From Winogradskyella haliclonae (GTDB lineage Bacteria > Bacteroidota > Bacteroidia > Flavobacteriales > Flavobacteriaceae): a stretch of DNA of 64,000 nt. Shown one piece after another: positions 1 to 10,307 of this stretch. The notes below the pieces were generated by a model that worked only from the letters and a program-made list of their open reading frames with translations, was not told the DNA's origin and did not search any database. Positions within the stretch are counted from its first letter, which is position 1, and each line of letters starts with the position of its first letter. A program made the translations under genes and the position numbers. The stretch covers positions 1,612,001 through 1,676,000 of the forward strand of contig NZ_BMDQ01000001.1 in assembly GCF_014635865.1 (NCBI RefSeq), read 5' to 3'.

Positions 1-1377
1 ATCAATGGAGTTGTGTCTATTATCTCCCATCATCCAATAATAGTCTTTTTCAAAAGTATATGAATTCACGACTTTACCATCTAAGATGACTTGGTTTCCT
101 TTAGCGTATACGTTATGGCCTTCATATTCTTGTATGAGTCTGTCATAAAGTGGTAAATTTTGTACTGTTAATTTAGTTGAATCTCCAGCCTTAGGGATAT
201 ATAATGGGCCAAAGAAATCTATGTTCCATGAATAATTTGGATCACGTGGAAACGTTCCGCCATAAACGCCTTTTTCTTGAATATTTCTCTTAACGGATAA
301 TACTTCTGGATGATTTTTTATTTGAGCAATAGCCTTATCAGACGCGGCATTTATTCTATAGGTTCCGTCAGGCGTTTGAATAATACCATCATCAATATCT
401 GCACGATTGAGCAATGCCAAAATTCTATTGATATCTGTCTGACTTCTTAATTCATTTTTAAATTTTATATCATAAGAAAACTGAAGTTCTCCTCTATCTG
501 GAAGTTCATTCTTTTTACCATTAATATAAACATAACCTTCTCTGATTTCTAGAGTGTCACCAGGAATCGCAACACAACGTTTTACGAGATTTGTTTTTTT
601 GTCAATGGGTTTGTAATAATTACGGTCCGGTGTAAATATATTCATATCCCTTAATGTATCAGCAGGCTGACCAAAAACAACGTAGTCGTTGTTTTTTATT
701 TTTTCGAAAGCAGGGAATCTAAAATAGGGTAATTGTAATTTGTTTTTCCATGATGTATTGCGCTTTTCAAAATTATCATCATATAAATACGATTTTACAC
801 CGACTACAGGTATAGTGTCATGTACCATTGGTGTACCTACTGTTGTCATTGGTGCACGTGCTCCATAATGTAGTTTGCTTACAACTAAAAAATCTCCTAC
901 TAAGAGGGATTTTTCTAAAGATGATGACGGAATTACAAAAGGTTGAAAAAAGTAGGTATGGACAATTGTTGCAGCAACAATGGCAAATAAGATAGACGTG
1001 ATCCACTCGCCAGCAGATGTTTTTGGTTTTAATTTTCTATCCTTGATAAAATCTACATCAGCGATATAGTTTAAATAATAGAGGTAGAATCCTAAAGTTG
1101 CTATGCAAATTAATGCGTCTAACTTGGTATCCTTTCCAAAAGCTCTTGCGGTTTCTACCCAAGTCGCAGGAATCATGATAAGATTTACAATTGGTAAGAA
1201 TATAAGAATAACCCAATACCAAGGACGTGTAATAATCTTCATTAAGATTATGGCATTGTACACAGGGATAAATGCTTCCCAAGCTTGTCTTCCTGCTTTA
1301 ATATAGAGTTTCCATGTGCCAAGTCCGTGTATAACTTGTAATATCAAAAATAAGATTAGCCACTCAGTCCAGTTCAT
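1..1377 (-). CDS. lepB: Signal peptidase I, 3' end cut by the window edge
   Basis: This enzyme cleaves N-terminal signal peptides from exported proteins at the outer face of the inner membrane. 459 codons are visible from an ATG at 1377. Hydrophobic segments fill the N-terminus. The catalytic serine region PSSSLEKSLLVGDFLVV lies near residue 150, the general-base lysine region LVKRCVAIPGDTLEI near residue 265, and the MMGDNRHNSID box is the last thing before the edge. The long insert between the lysine box and the MGDNR box (roughly 170 residues) is typical of Bacteroidota SPases, which exceed 500 residues. It lies 63 bases downstream of dapB and is probably co-transcribed with the parAB cluster. 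Only the C-terminus is missing. Confidence 0.95.
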   Translation of the reverse strand, partial: MNWTEWLILFLILQVIHGLGTWKLYIKAGRQAWEAFIPVYNAIILMKIITRPWYWVILIFLPIVNLIMIPATWVETARAFGKDTKLDALICIATLGFYLYYLNYIADVDFIKDRKLKPKTSAGEWITSILFAIVAATIVHTYFFQPFVIPSSSLEKSLLVGDFLVVSKLHYGARAPMTTVGTPMVHDTIPVVGVKSYLYDDNFEKRNTSWKNKLQLPYFRFPAFEKIKNNDYVVFGQPADTLRDMNIFTPDRNYYKPIDKKTNLVKRCVAIPGDTLEIREGYVYINGKKNELPDRGELQFSYDIKFKNELRSQTDINRILALLNRADIDDGIIQTPDGTYRINAASDKAIAQIKNHPEVLSVKRNIQEKGVYGGTFPRDPNYSWNIDFFGPLYIPKAGDSTKLTVQNLPLYDRLIQEYEGHNVYAKGNQVILDGKVVNSYTFEKDYYWMMGDNRHNSID

Positions 1378-1440
1378 ATATTTTGTTTTAATCTACTGTT
1401 GGTAGAAAAGTATTACTATTTGTTTCAAATTTTGTGCAAA

Positions 1441-2142
1441 TTAACCAATATTTAAGACGTCTTTCATGCTAAAGACCCCTTTTTTATCAGCAATCCATTC
1501 AGCAGCAATGACAGCGCCTAATGCAAAACCTTCTCTGTTATGAGCTGTATGCTTTATTTCAACTGAATCAACTTCAGAGTTATAGCTTATAATGTGAGTT
1601 CCAGGAACGTCTTCAATACGCTTGGCATCAATCTTTATTTCATCAGAATTTGGGCTATCTAAAGTCCAATTCTTGTAATCCGAAGTTTTAATAATATCGT
1701 TAGCTAGCGAAATTGCTGTTCCGCTTGGTGCATCTAACTTCTGCGTATGATGAATTTCTTCAATACCAAGATGATAATCAGGATACTTCGCTATTAGTGA
1801 TGCTAAAACACGATTGACCTCAAAGAAGATATTAACACCTAAGCTAAAGTTTGAGGCATATAAAAAAGCACCATTGTTGGCGTTACAATGTGCTGTAATA
1901 TTGGTGTAATGCTCAAGCCAACCAGTGGTCCCAGAAATTACAGGCACATTGGCATTTATAGCACTTTTAATATTTAAAACTGCAGTAGAAGGTATGCTAA
2001 AATCTATGGCAACATCAGCATCTTCAAAATGTAAAGCTTTGGTTTTACTATTAGCTTTGAAGCATATTGAATGCCCACGCTCTATAGCAACACGCTCAAT
2101 AATCTTTCCCATTTTACCATAACCGAGTAAAGCTATTTTCAT
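1441..2142 (-). CDS. dapB: 4-hydroxy-tetrahydrodipicolinate reductase
   Basis: DapB makes tetrahydrodipicolinate with NAD(P)H in the diaminopimelate/lysine pathway, in the cytosol. The 233-residue protein opens with the nucleotide-binding motif LLGYGKMGK, has SGTTGW near residue 90, and carries the family signature EIHHTQKLDAPSGTA near residue 130, which holds the catalytic His pair and Lys. The length fits the short Bacteroidota form. It follows the DUF5683 gene by 11 bases and precedes lepB, an order common in flavobacteria (from memory of the group). Nothing is missing. Confidence 0.97.
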   Translation of the reverse strand: MKIALLGYGKMGKIIERVAIERGHSICFKANSKTKALHFEDADVAIDFSIPSTAVLNIKSAINANVPVISGTTGWLEHYTNITAHCNANNGAFLYASNFSLGVNIFFEVNRVLASLIAKYPDYHLGIEEIHHTQKLDAPSGTAISLANDIIKTSDYKNWTLDSPNSDEIKIDAKRIEDVPGTHIISYNSEVDSVEIKHTAHNREGFALGAVIAAEWIADKKGVFSMKDVLNIG

Positions 2143-2153
2143 CTGTTAAAAAT

Positions 2154-2765
2154 CTAAAATTTGAAATTGACTGTGACTCCTAAATCTGAAGAGTCTTCCA
2201 TAGGATTGTACTGAAAATGAGGCCGCATGGCTAAATTTTCGTCAACATTAAATTGTAACAAGTGCGCATCAACATTAGCATCAATAATGTTAAGTACATA
2301 AATGCCAACAGTGACTAAAGTTGCAATATCTCTATTGCGCCTAAACTGACGTTGTGCCCTTATAAGTCCATCATCTGAAATTACAGGATTAGCTCCAGAG
2401 CCAAAAAATTCATCGTCGGTAAAACCTGCTAAACGTCTTTTAAAAGCGTCTCGATACCGGTTATACTGCCTGTTATTAAAATCATAAACTAGAATGCCAC
2501 CAGTAATGCCTCCAAGTACGATAGGAATTTTCCAGTATTTCTTATTATAGGCTTGACCTAATCCTGGTAGTATTGCAGAATAGAATGCTGCTTTAGATGG
2601 CCTTAATGGGTCTATTTCTCTTTTGGTTAGTAGGGCTTTGTCAAGTGTTAAGTCATCTATTGTTGTATCTATGGTACTGTCTCTTTGTACTTGAGAAAAC
2701 CCAAATACCGAAAATAAAAAACAAATTAATAAAAAGGTAAGTTGCTTATTTAGCACTTTTAACAA
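2154..2765 (-). CDS. DUF5683-family secreted protein of unknown function
   Basis: This 203-residue protein has a signal peptide (MLKVLNKQLTFLLICFLF, ending near FGFSQ). It then has the PSKAAFYSAILPGLGQAYNK block and a hydrophobic stretch (IPIVLGGITGGILVYDF) typical of DUF5683, a Bacteroidota family found next to parB and dapB. Its start overlaps the 3' end of parB by 20 bases, so translational coupling is likely. The C-terminus ends in phenylalanine (VTVNFKF), as in many outer-membrane or periplasmic proteins of the phylum. No biochemical role is known to me. Confidence 0.85.
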   Translation of the reverse strand: MLKVLNKQLTFLLICFLFSVFGFSQVQRDSTIDTTIDDLTLDKALLTKREIDPLRPSKAAFYSAILPGLGQAYNKKYWKIPIVLGGITGGILVYDFNNRQYNRYRDAFKRRLAGFTDDEFFGSGANPVISDDGLIRAQRQFRRNRDIATLVTVGIYVLNIIDANVDAHLLQFNVDENLAMRPHFQYNPMEDSSDLGVTVNFKF

Positions 2766-3648
2766 GTTTTATAATACGGTTAAAATCTTCTTCAGAATGA
2801 AAAGGGATAGAAATTTTTCCGCTACCATTCTTAGCTAACTTAACGTCAATTTTATGACCAAAGTATTCCGAAAATTCCTTAATACCTTTTTTAATTGGTT
2901 TAGGAAGTTCGTTTACTTCAGATGTGTGTTTAACTTCTGTAGGGTTATTTAGATTTTTTACTAAGGCCTCAGTTGCTCTTACAGAAAGCTTATTGCTTAT
3001 AATTTTTTCGTAAACTTCTAATTGATCTACTTGGCTTTCAATGTTAATCATTGCACGGCCATGACCCATAGAAATAAAGCCATCACGCATACCAGTTTGT
3101 ATGATTGGATCTAGCTTTAAAAGACGTAAATAATTAGCAATTGTAGAGCGTTTTTTACCAACACGCTCACTCATTTGCTCTTGAGTTAGCTTAATTTCGT
3201 CAATTAATCGTTGGTAGGATAGTGCGATTTCAATAGGATCTAAATCTTGGCGTTGAATGTTTTCAACCAAAGCCATTTCTAAGGACTCTTGGTCATTTGC
3301 TATTCTTATATACGCCGGAATTGTAGCGTTTCCAATTAATTTTGAAGCTCTAAAACGACGTTCTCCAGATACGAGTTGGTATTTGTTAAATGCTAATTTT
3401 CGAACTGTTATCGGTTGGATAACACCTAATTCGCGTATTGAAGATGCCAATTCACGAAGTGTTTCTTCATTAAAATTTGTACGAGGTTGAAACGGATTCA
3501 TTTCTATATCCTCAATATCCAATTCAACAATGTTACCAACGACTTTGTCAGCATTTTTGTCTTGAGCAGAATTTATATCATTATCTGGGTCTTTTAGTAA
3601 TGCAGATAGTCCACGACCTAATGCCTGTTTTTTTGTTGCCTTAGCCAT
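2746..3648 (-). CDS. parB: ParB-family chromosome partitioning protein (CTPase/DNA clamp)
   Basis: ParB loads at parS sites and spreads along DNA to segregate origins together with ParA. The 300-residue protein has the N-terminal ALGRGLSALL motif that contacts ParA, the CTP-binding GERRFRASKL box near residue 100, the VENIQRQDLDPIE segment, and a helix-turn-helix around residues 160-200 (QEQMSERVGKKRSTIANYLRL). The start codon overlaps the parA stop codon by one base (TAATG). I did not find a convincing parS site in the window. Confidence 0.97.
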   Translation of the reverse strand: MAKATKKQALGRGLSALLKDPDNDINSAQDKNADKVVGNIVELDIEDIEMNPFQPRTNFNEETLRELASSIRELGVIQPITVRKLAFNKYQLVSGERRFRASKLIGNATIPAYIRIANDQESLEMALVENIQRQDLDPIEIALSYQRLIDEIKLTQEQMSERVGKKRSTIANYLRLLKLDPIIQTGMRDGFISMGHGRAMINIESQVDQLEVYEKIISNKLSVRATEALVKNLNNPTEVKHTSEVNELPKPIKKGIKEFSEYFGHKIDVKLAKNGSGKISIPFHSEEDFNRIIKLVKSAK

Positions 3649-4412
3649 TATAAATTCTTTTTAATAATTTCTTTTGCCAAATTAAGATAATTTACAGCGC
3701 CTTTGCTGCTAACATCGTAATTGATGATGCTTTCACCATAACTTGGTGCTTCTCCTAAACGAACATTACGTTGAATAATCGTATCAAAAACCATATCGCT
3801 AAAATGCTTTTGCACCTCTTCAACGACTTGATTAGATAATCGTAATCTGGAGTCGAACATCGTTAAGAGCATGCCTTCTATATCTAACGCTTCATTATGT
3901 ATTTTTTGTACACTCTTTACCGTATTTAATAGTTTACCCAAGCCTTCAAGCGCAAAATATTCACATTGAATAGGTATAATAACAGAATCTGCTGCAGTCA
4001 AAGCATTTAATGTTAGTAGACCTAAGGACGGCGCACAATCCATGATTATGAAATCATACTCATCTTTTATTTCTGCTATTGCTTTTTTGAGCATGTACTC
4101 ACGTTCATCTTTATCTACCAATTCTATTTCAATGGCTACTAAATCTATATGTGCAGGTATAATATCTACATTAGGTGCGTTTGAAGAAACAATAGCTTCC
4201 TTAGCTGTTTTTGTGTGTTCTAAAACTTGATAAGAACCAATTTCTACAGCATCCACATCTATACCTAGACCTGAGCTTGCATTTGCTTGTGGATCGACAT
4301 CTATTAGTAAGACGTTTTTTTCTAAAACACCCAGTGAAGCGGCTAAGTTTACAGAAGTTGTTGTTTTACCAACACCCCCTTTTTGGTTTGCTATGGCTAT
4401 GATTTTACCCAT
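3648..4412 (-). CDS. parA: ParA/Soj-family chromosome partitioning ATPase
   Basis: This 254-residue protein is a deviant Walker-A ATPase: the P-loop at residues 9-17 is KGGVGKTTT with the signature lysine, followed by LIDVDPQANASSGLG and the Walker B segment DFIIMDCAPSLG near residue 120. It binds DNA nonspecifically as an ATP dimer and is stimulated by ParB, moving parS regions apart. It is the first gene of the minus-strand cluster parA-parB-DUF5683-dapB-lepB. About 130 bases separate it from the terminator of the M16 peptidase gene upstream, so its promoter should lie in 4413-4490. Confidence 0.97.
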   Translation of the reverse strand: MGKIIAIANQKGGVGKTTTSVNLAASLGVLEKNVLLIDVDPQANASSGLGIDVDAVEIGSYQVLEHTKTAKEAIVSSNAPNVDIIPAHIDLVAIEIELVDKDEREYMLKKAIAEIKDEYDFIIMDCAPSLGLLTLNALTAADSVIIPIQCEYFALEGLGKLLNTVKSVQKIHNEALDIEGMLLTMFDSRLRLSNQVVEEVQKHFSDMVFDTIIQRNVRLGEAPSYGESIINYDVSSKGAVNYLNLAKEIIKKNL

Positions 4413-4496
4413 TAATTGATTTGGTTGATTAAGGGTTTAAAAATACGATTATTTATGGGTTTTGAAAACGGAAGTTGTTAACATACTAGCAATTAA

Positions 4497-4522
4497 AAAG
4501 AGCGGCAAATTTGCCGCTCTTT
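4497..4522 (-). terminator. Intrinsic terminator of the M16 peptidase gene
   Basis: A perfect 13-base inverted repeat with no loop (AAAGAGCGGCAAA then its complement) is followed on the minus strand by a U-rich tail. It sits 24 bases beyond the M16 peptidase stop codon and separates that gene from the parAB cluster. Confidence 0.85.
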
Positions 4523-4546
4523 TATTAAACTATTTATCTAATGATT

Positions 4547-7405
4547 CTATTCTTCAGGTAATAAAATAGCTTTTAAATACCCCTTTGTTAAATATTTTTT
4601 CGCGACAGCTTGAAGGTCTTTTTTTGTTAATGCATTTATGTTTTTTTCGTAGTTGAGCACGTTGTTAATATCAGATTTATTATAATCTGCACTTCTAATT
4701 ACATTTAACCAAAAACGATTTTGTTCTAATTGATCTTTTCGAGATAGTAATTTTGCCTTTTTTACTTTATCTAAGTCTTCATCAGTAGGTCCATTTTCTA
4801 TAATTTTTTCGACTTCGGCTATAGATGCAGCAATTAATTTATCTACATTTTCAGGTGCACATGGGAATGAAATACTGAAATTAAATCTACCATATGGTAT
4901 TTTACTAATAGAACCTCTTGCACCTGCACCATAAACACCACCTTCTTCTTCTCTCAGTTTTTCAATAAGCTTTATACTCAATGCTTCAGCAACAGCATCC
5001 AAAGCTCTAGCTTCTTTAGCATTGTATTCTGTCTCACCCGACCAACTTAAGCGTACTTGACTTTGTGGTTCTGAGCCTTTTCTTACTGTAAGTTCATGTG
5101 CACCTGTTTTTGGTCTAAAAGATGGTACTTTGTAAGTTTCTCTAGTGTCATTTCCTGGAAGTGATGCAATATAGGTTTCTGCTAATTCACCTATTTTGTT
5201 ATCATCAATGTTGCCAACAAAGTAAAAATTAAAATCTCCAGCATTGGCAAAGCGCTCTTTATATTTTTCGTAGGCTAATGCATAATTTGCCTTGTCCAAA
5301 TCCTCAGGAGATGGTAGGCCTGTATATCTTGGATTTCCTTCATTTAAAAATTTGCCAACTGCTAATTGAAACGAAATATTTGGATTTGAACCTATATTTC
5401 CTAAAAATGCTTTCTGCTTACTAACATATGAGGCAAAGGCTTCATCATCCTTATCTAATTTTGTAAAATACAGGTGAATCATTTGAAAAAGGGTTTCTAA
5501 ATCTTTAGGAGATGCAGAGCCTCTTAAATTTTCAGAATAAGTACCTATTGAAGGTCTAACTCTAGCAATTTTACCAGACATCATTTTTGCCATGTCATTT
5601 TTTGATAAACCATCTAGACTAGCTTCTGCTAGACCGCCATTTGCATGTGCAACTTGTAAAAAGTCTTCATCGCTATATAATGAAGAACCTCCATAACTAA
5701 AAGCGTCAAATAATACTTCATCATTTTTGAAATTAGTCTTTTTATAAATTACTTTAGCGCCATTACTTAATGTTAAAGTAATAGTTTCATTTATTTTTTC
5801 GTGATTATTTATTGTCATATCTACAATACTCCCCTTAGCTGGCTTTGTAGTCATCATTTCACTCCTTACGGCTTCATCTTCATAGTCTGATACATCAGAT
5901 TTTTTTACTTCATCTAGCAATGCAATAACTTCCTCTTCGGTAACTTTTTTAAGACCTTCTTTCTTTGGGCCAGTTAACACAACTAAACGATTATCATCAT
6001 GTAAAAAATCTTTAATTAGACTATTTACTTCATCTAACTTAATATTAGGTAGTTCCTCTTTGGCATAATTAAATATCCATGCTTCTCCAGGAATAGGATT
6101 TTCTCTTAGAAAATGTTGAACGTAACGTCCAACAATTCTATTAGATTCTAACTTATCTTTATTTTTATAAGAACGTTCAAGTCGTACTAAGTAATCTTTT
6201 TTAGCACGCTCAAATTCTGAAGCTTTAAAACCATAACGCTTTACGCGTTCATTTTCTTCGAGCAAAGTTCTAAGCGCTGCCATTTGTCCAGTTTCATTAG
6301 TTTGTGCGAACGATTGGTAAGCTTCCTTATTACCAATGATTTGCCCTTTGTAAGAAAAGCCAAATATAAAAGGTGGATTAGGTTTGTTACTGAATTCAGC
6401 TAGACGATTATTAATCATTTGGTCAAACAAACCTTCAACGACATTGTCCCTATAATCTTTTACTGTTCTTGTTTTTTGTGGCTGTCCTTTGTCTTTATAA
6501 TAAATTTGAACTTGACTAGATGTTGCTTCTTCATCCCATTCAATAGCAACTAATGTACCTTCATGATTTTCAGAACCATATTCCTCTCTTGGTTTTGGGT
6601 TTTCAGGATTTTTTAAATCTCCAAAATTAGCTTTAATCTTTTTTTCAAGTGTTTCAACATCTAAGTCACCAACTGCTATTACTGCCATTAAATTTGGTCT
6701 ATACCAATCTTTTTGAAAATTTCTTACACTTTCATATTTAAAAGTTTCTAAATTTTCTTTTGTACCAATAGGTAATCGGTCTGCATATCTCGACTTGTAT
6801 GCAATCTTGTTCAAATAGTTTTTTTGCATACGAGTAGCAGCACCCAACCTTGTACGATATTCTTCTATAACTACACCACGCTCTTCATCGATATCTTTGT
6901 CAGTTAGAAGTGCGTTTCCTGCCCAATCGTTTAATATTTGAAATCCTTTATCTAATTTTTCTGGGTCATCACTAGGAATAGGTAAGATATATACAGTTTC
7001 ATCAAAGCTAGTATAGGCATTAAGGTCAGCACCAAATTCAATACCAATACCTTGTAAATAATCTACAAGTTCATTTTTTTCAAAATTCTTTGTGCCATTA
7101 AAATTCATATGCTCCATAAAGTGGGCTAAACCAACTTGATCGTCGGTTTCTAAAATGGAACCAGCTTTTATAGCTAAGCGTAATTCAACTTTATCTTCTG
7201 GTTTTCCATTATTTTGAATGTAGTAGGTAAGACCGTTAGATAATTTTCCAATTTTTACATCTGGTGTAATAGGTAAGTTATCCGATGGAACTGAACCTGT
7301 TTTTTGATTCTCAGGATTGGTTGTAATCTGTGCATTTCCTGAAATCGAAAATGCAACTAAACAAAATAAAGCAGTACGTAGTATTGCAGAAACTAATGTT
7401 TTCAT
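4547..7405 (-). CDS. Secreted M16-family (pitrilysin-like) zinc metallopeptidase
   Basis: This 952-residue protein has a signal peptide (cleavage likely after ISGNA) and two halves of the M16 fold. The inverted zinc motif HFMEH is at about residues 94-98 (AHFMEHMNFNGT), with the downstream metal-binding glutamate region EERGVVIEEY near residue 175. The second half, from about residue 550, repeats the fold without the motif. It probably degrades peptides in the periplasm or at the envelope. It stands alone between its own terminator and the mutB operon. Fold and motif are clear; the substrate cannot be read from sequence. Confidence 0.93.
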   Translation of the reverse strand: MKTLVSAILRTALFCLVAFSISGNAQITTNPENQKTGSVPSDNLPITPDVKIGKLSNGLTYYIQNNGKPEDKVELRLAIKAGSILETDDQVGLAHFMEHMNFNGTKNFEKNELVDYLQGIGIEFGADLNAYTSFDETVYILPIPSDDPEKLDKGFQILNDWAGNALLTDKDIDEERGVVIEEYRTRLGAATRMQKNYLNKIAYKSRYADRLPIGTKENLETFKYESVRNFQKDWYRPNLMAVIAVGDLDVETLEKKIKANFGDLKNPENPKPREEYGSENHEGTLVAIEWDEEATSSQVQIYYKDKGQPQKTRTVKDYRDNVVEGLFDQMINNRLAEFSNKPNPPFIFGFSYKGQIIGNKEAYQSFAQTNETGQMAALRTLLEENERVKRYGFKASEFERAKKDYLVRLERSYKNKDKLESNRIVGRYVQHFLRENPIPGEAWIFNYAKEELPNIKLDEVNSLIKDFLHDDNRLVVLTGPKKEGLKKVTEEEVIALLDEVKKSDVSDYEDEAVRSEMMTTKPAKGSIVDMTINNHEKINETITLTLSNGAKVIYKKTNFKNDEVLFDAFSYGGSSLYSDEDFLQVAHANGGLAEASLDGLSKNDMAKMMSGKIARVRPSIGTYSENLRGSASPKDLETLFQMIHLYFTKLDKDDEAFASYVSKQKAFLGNIGSNPNISFQLAVGKFLNEGNPRYTGLPSPEDLDKANYALAYEKYKERFANAGDFNFYFVGNIDDNKIGELAETYIASLPGNDTRETYKVPSFRPKTGAHELTVRKGSEPQSQVRLSWSGETEYNAKEARALDAVAEALSIKLIEKLREEEGGVYGAGARGSISKIPYGRFNFSISFPCAPENVDKLIAASIAEVEKIIENGPTDEDLDKVKKAKLLSRKDQLEQNRFWLNVIRSADYNKSDINNVLNYEKNINALTKKDLQAVAKKYLTKGYLKAILLPEE

Positions 7406-7536
7406 AATTGATGGTTTAATTTAATTTTTTTGAACACCCAATTTAGTCATAAAAGTCTGACAAATGTAAGAGTTTTTATATTTTAACTAAATTTTTAGTT
7501 AAAAATTGTGAAGGATTAAAATAATTAAGATAAATA

Positions 7537-9660
7537 TTAGTCGATGAGTATTTTTAATATTTGAATAGCTGCATCACTAATTTTTGTGCCTGGCCCAAAA
7601 ACAGCAACAGCACCAGCATCAAATAAATATTGATAATCCTGTTTTGGGATAACACCGCCAACAATAACCATAATGTCATCACGCCCATAAGCTTTAAGCT
7701 CTCCAATAACTTGTGGAACTAATGTTTTATGACCCGCAGCCAATGATGAAACACCAAGAATATGCACATCGTTTTCCACAGCTTGTTTTGCGGCTTCTTT
7801 AGGTGTTTGAAATAATGGACCAATATCTACATCAAAGCCAACATCGGCATAACCAGTAGCAACTACCTTTGCACCACGGTCATGACCGTCTTGTCCCATT
7901 TTGGCAATCATAATACGTGGACGACGACCATCTTGTTCAGCAAATTGATCTGCTAATTCACGTGCTTTTTTAAAACTGCTATCGTCTTTTATTTCTTTGC
8001 TGTACACACCTGAGAATGATTTTATTTGTGCTTTGTAACGTCCAAATTCGGCTTCTAGAGCATTACTAATTTCGCCTAAGGTTGCACGTTTCCGAGCTGC
8101 ATCTACAGCTAAAGCTAATAAATTTTCTTCACTCGATTTTGCAGCTTGGGTTAATTTTGATAATGCTGCTTCAACTTCAGAAGTGTTTCTTTCAGCTTTT
8201 ATCTGGTTTAAGCGTTCAATCTGCTGTTGCCTAACCGTTTGGTTATCCACTTCTAAAATATGAAGCGGATCTTCTTCTTCAAGTCGGTATTTATTTACGC
8301 CAACAATAATATCCTGACCAGAATCTATGCGTGCTTGCTTTCTAGCAGCAGCTTCTTCGATACGAAGTTTTGGAATGCCTGCTTCAATGGCTTTTGTCAT
8401 ACCGCCTAGGTTTTCAACTTCTTCGATTAATTTCCAAGCTTTTTCTGCAATATCATGCGTCAACTTTTCTACATAATAGCTACCTGCCCATGGGTCAACA
8501 GTTTTTGTAATATGTGTTTCTTCTTGAAGGTATATTTGTGTATTTCTAGCGATACGTGCAGAAAAATCAGTTGGTAAAGCAATGGCTTCATCTAATGCGT
8601 TGGTATGTAAACTTTGAGTACCGCCAAAGGCAGCTGCAGAGGCTTCAATGCATGTACGGGCAACATTATTAAACGGGTCTTGTTCTGTTAAACTCCAGCC
8701 AGATGTTTGACAATGTGTTCGTAAAGCTAAAGACTTTGGGTTTTTTGGATTGAATTGTTTAACGATTTTAGCCCAAAGCATTCGAGCAGCTCGCATTTTT
8801 GCAATCTCCATAAAATGATTCATACCTATGGCCCAAAAGAACGAAAGGCGAGGAGCGAAGGTATCGATATCCATACCAGCTTCTAACCCTTTCTTAATAT
8901 ATTCTAAACCATCTGCGAGCGTGTATGCAAGCTCAATATCACAGGTAGCTCCAGCTTCTTGCATATGATATCCTGAGATACTAATGCTATTAAAACGCGG
9001 CATATTGTTACTTGTATATTGAAAAATATCGGAGATAATTTTCATTGAAGGCGTTGGTGGGTATATGTAGGTATTACGTACCATAAATTCCTTTAGAATA
9101 TCATTCTGTATTGTGCCAGCTAATTGTTCAGGTTTTACACCTTGCTCTTCAGCAGCAACAATATAAAATGCCATGATTGGTAAAACGGCACCATTCATGG
9201 TCATAGACACTGACATTTTATCTAATGGAATCTGGTCGAAAAGTACTTTCATATCTTCAACAGAATCAATAGCAACACCAGCCTTACCGACATCACCAAC
9301 CACACGTTCATGGTCACTATCGTAACCACGATGCGTAGCTAGATCAAAAGCTACAGATAAGCCCTTTTGTCCGGCTGCCAAATTACGTCTATAAAAAGCA
9401 TTACTTTCTTCTGCAGTTGAGAAACCGGCATATTGACGTATGGTCCAAGGTCTACGAACATACATCGTTGAATATGGGCCTCTAAGATTAGGTGCTATAC
9501 CGGCAATAAAGTTAAGATGCTCTAAGTCTTTTATGTCTTTTTCAGAGTATGTTGATTTTACATCAATATCTTCAGCAGTTTTAAATACGTTCTCATTTTG
9601 AGGAGACTTATTTACCTTAGAAGTATTTAACGTAATATGTTGAATGTCTTTTCTTTTCAT
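7537..9660 (-). CDS. mutB: Methylmalonyl-CoA mutase large (catalytic) subunit
   Basis: It interconverts succinyl-CoA and (R)-methylmalonyl-CoA using adenosylcobalamin, linking propionyl-CoA to the TCA cycle. The 707-residue protein has the catalytic TIM barrel ([20 protein letters not shown] near residue 65; [16 protein letters not shown] near residue 310). The C-terminal B12 domain has the DGHDRG cobalt-ligand motif near residue 590 plus VSSLAAGH and IVGGVIP. Its start overlaps the upstream lipoprotein stop by one base (TAATG), so the last three genes of the operon are translationally coupled. All key motifs are intact. Confidence 0.98.
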   Translation of the reverse strand: MKRKDIQHITLNTSKVNKSPQNENVFKTAEDIDVKSTYSEKDIKDLEHLNFIAGIAPNLRGPYSTMYVRRPWTIRQYAGFSTAEESNAFYRRNLAAGQKGLSVAFDLATHRGYDSDHERVVGDVGKAGVAIDSVEDMKVLFDQIPLDKMSVSMTMNGAVLPIMAFYIVAAEEQGVKPEQLAGTIQNDILKEFMVRNTYIYPPTPSMKIISDIFQYTSNNMPRFNSISISGYHMQEAGATCDIELAYTLADGLEYIKKGLEAGMDIDTFAPRLSFFWAIGMNHFMEIAKMRAARMLWAKIVKQFNPKNPKSLALRTHCQTSGWSLTEQDPFNNVARTCIEASAAAFGGTQSLHTNALDEAIALPTDFSARIARNTQIYLQEETHITKTVDPWAGSYYVEKLTHDIAEKAWKLIEEVENLGGMTKAIEAGIPKLRIEEAAARKQARIDSGQDIIVGVNKYRLEEEDPLHILEVDNQTVRQQQIERLNQIKAERNTSEVEAALSKLTQAAKSSEENLLALAVDAARKRATLGEISNALEAEFGRYKAQIKSFSGVYSKEIKDDSSFKKARELADQFAEQDGRRPRIMIAKMGQDGHDRGAKVVATGYADVGFDVDIGPLFQTPKEAAKQAVENDVHILGVSSLAAGHKTLVPQVIGELKAYGRDDIMVIVGGVIPKQDYQYLFDAGAVAVFGPGTKISDAAIQILKILID

Positions 9661-10304
9661 TAGAAAATCATTTTTTCAATATATGGGTCAAGGTCAAGAT
9701 CCATCGGTGTTGTTAAATTTAATAACACTGATTTTTGATTAGAGCTTATGAAATAAGCGTGCTGAAAATAAAATGTCTTTTCTTTTTTTAAGTCTACTCT
9801 AAAAATTGCTTTGAAGACTTGGGCACTAGTTAATGAACTGTATTTTGCTGTGATTTTTGTGAATTCTACTTGCGTGTTTTCTGTTGCACGATTTTGATTC
9901 TGTCTAATAATACCTAATAATTTTTGCGCGTCTTGCTTTCTAATTGGAGCATAAGGAATTGTATTTACAAAATAAGTAGCGTTAACTCCTGGTGCAAAGA
10001 AGATATAATTATTGCCTTTTAATCCTCTTAGATTTTTAAGACGTTCTCGCTCTAAAAGAAATTGTTTTTTGTTTTGAACTAGAGAGTCTAAAACAGTTTC
10101 GTATTCTGCAGCGGCATAACGCTCAAAAACTTTTGGAAGAAATATTTGAATATCATCTTCTTCAAGGAAATGCTTTTTTCCAGGTAATGTATTTGTCTCT
10201 ACGTTTTGTTCAAAAACATTTTCGATTTTAATATCATTTTTACAAGATTGTAAAGTGATTATAAAAATCAACAAAATTGGGACTATAGATGTTTTCATTC
10301 TCAT
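9660..10304 (-). CDS. Predicted lipoprotein lying between the two mutase subunit genes
   Basis: I do not recognise this family. The 214-residue product starts with a lipoprotein signal ([21 protein letters not shown], lipidation Cys at 21) followed by a soluble, charged domain with no clear catalytic motif. A second ATG two codons in (10298) would serve equally well. It is three bases from mutA and overlaps mutB by one base, so it is expressed with the mutase although it should be anchored in the envelope. A functional link to the cytosolic mutase is unlikely a priori; the conserved placement would need checking in relatives. Confidence 0.8.
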   Translation of the reverse strand: MRMKTSIVPILLIFIITLQSCKNDIKIENVFEQNVETNTLPGKKHFLEEDDIQIFLPKVFERYAAAEYETVLDSLVQNKKQFLLERERLKNLRGLKGNNYIFFAPGVNATYFVNTIPYAPIRKQDAQKLLGIIRQNQNRATENTQVEFTKITAKYSSLTSAQVFKAIFRVDLKKEKTFYFQHAYFISSNQKSVLLNLTTPMDLDLDPYIEKMIF

Positions 10305-10307
10305 GTT

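Noticed and set aside
244-262. CACGTG core inside lepB, considered as a parS site for the nearby ParB
   Set aside because: Only the central six bases match well; the flanks match the parS consensus at few positions. It lies in coding sequence for FPRDPN, so codon use explains it.
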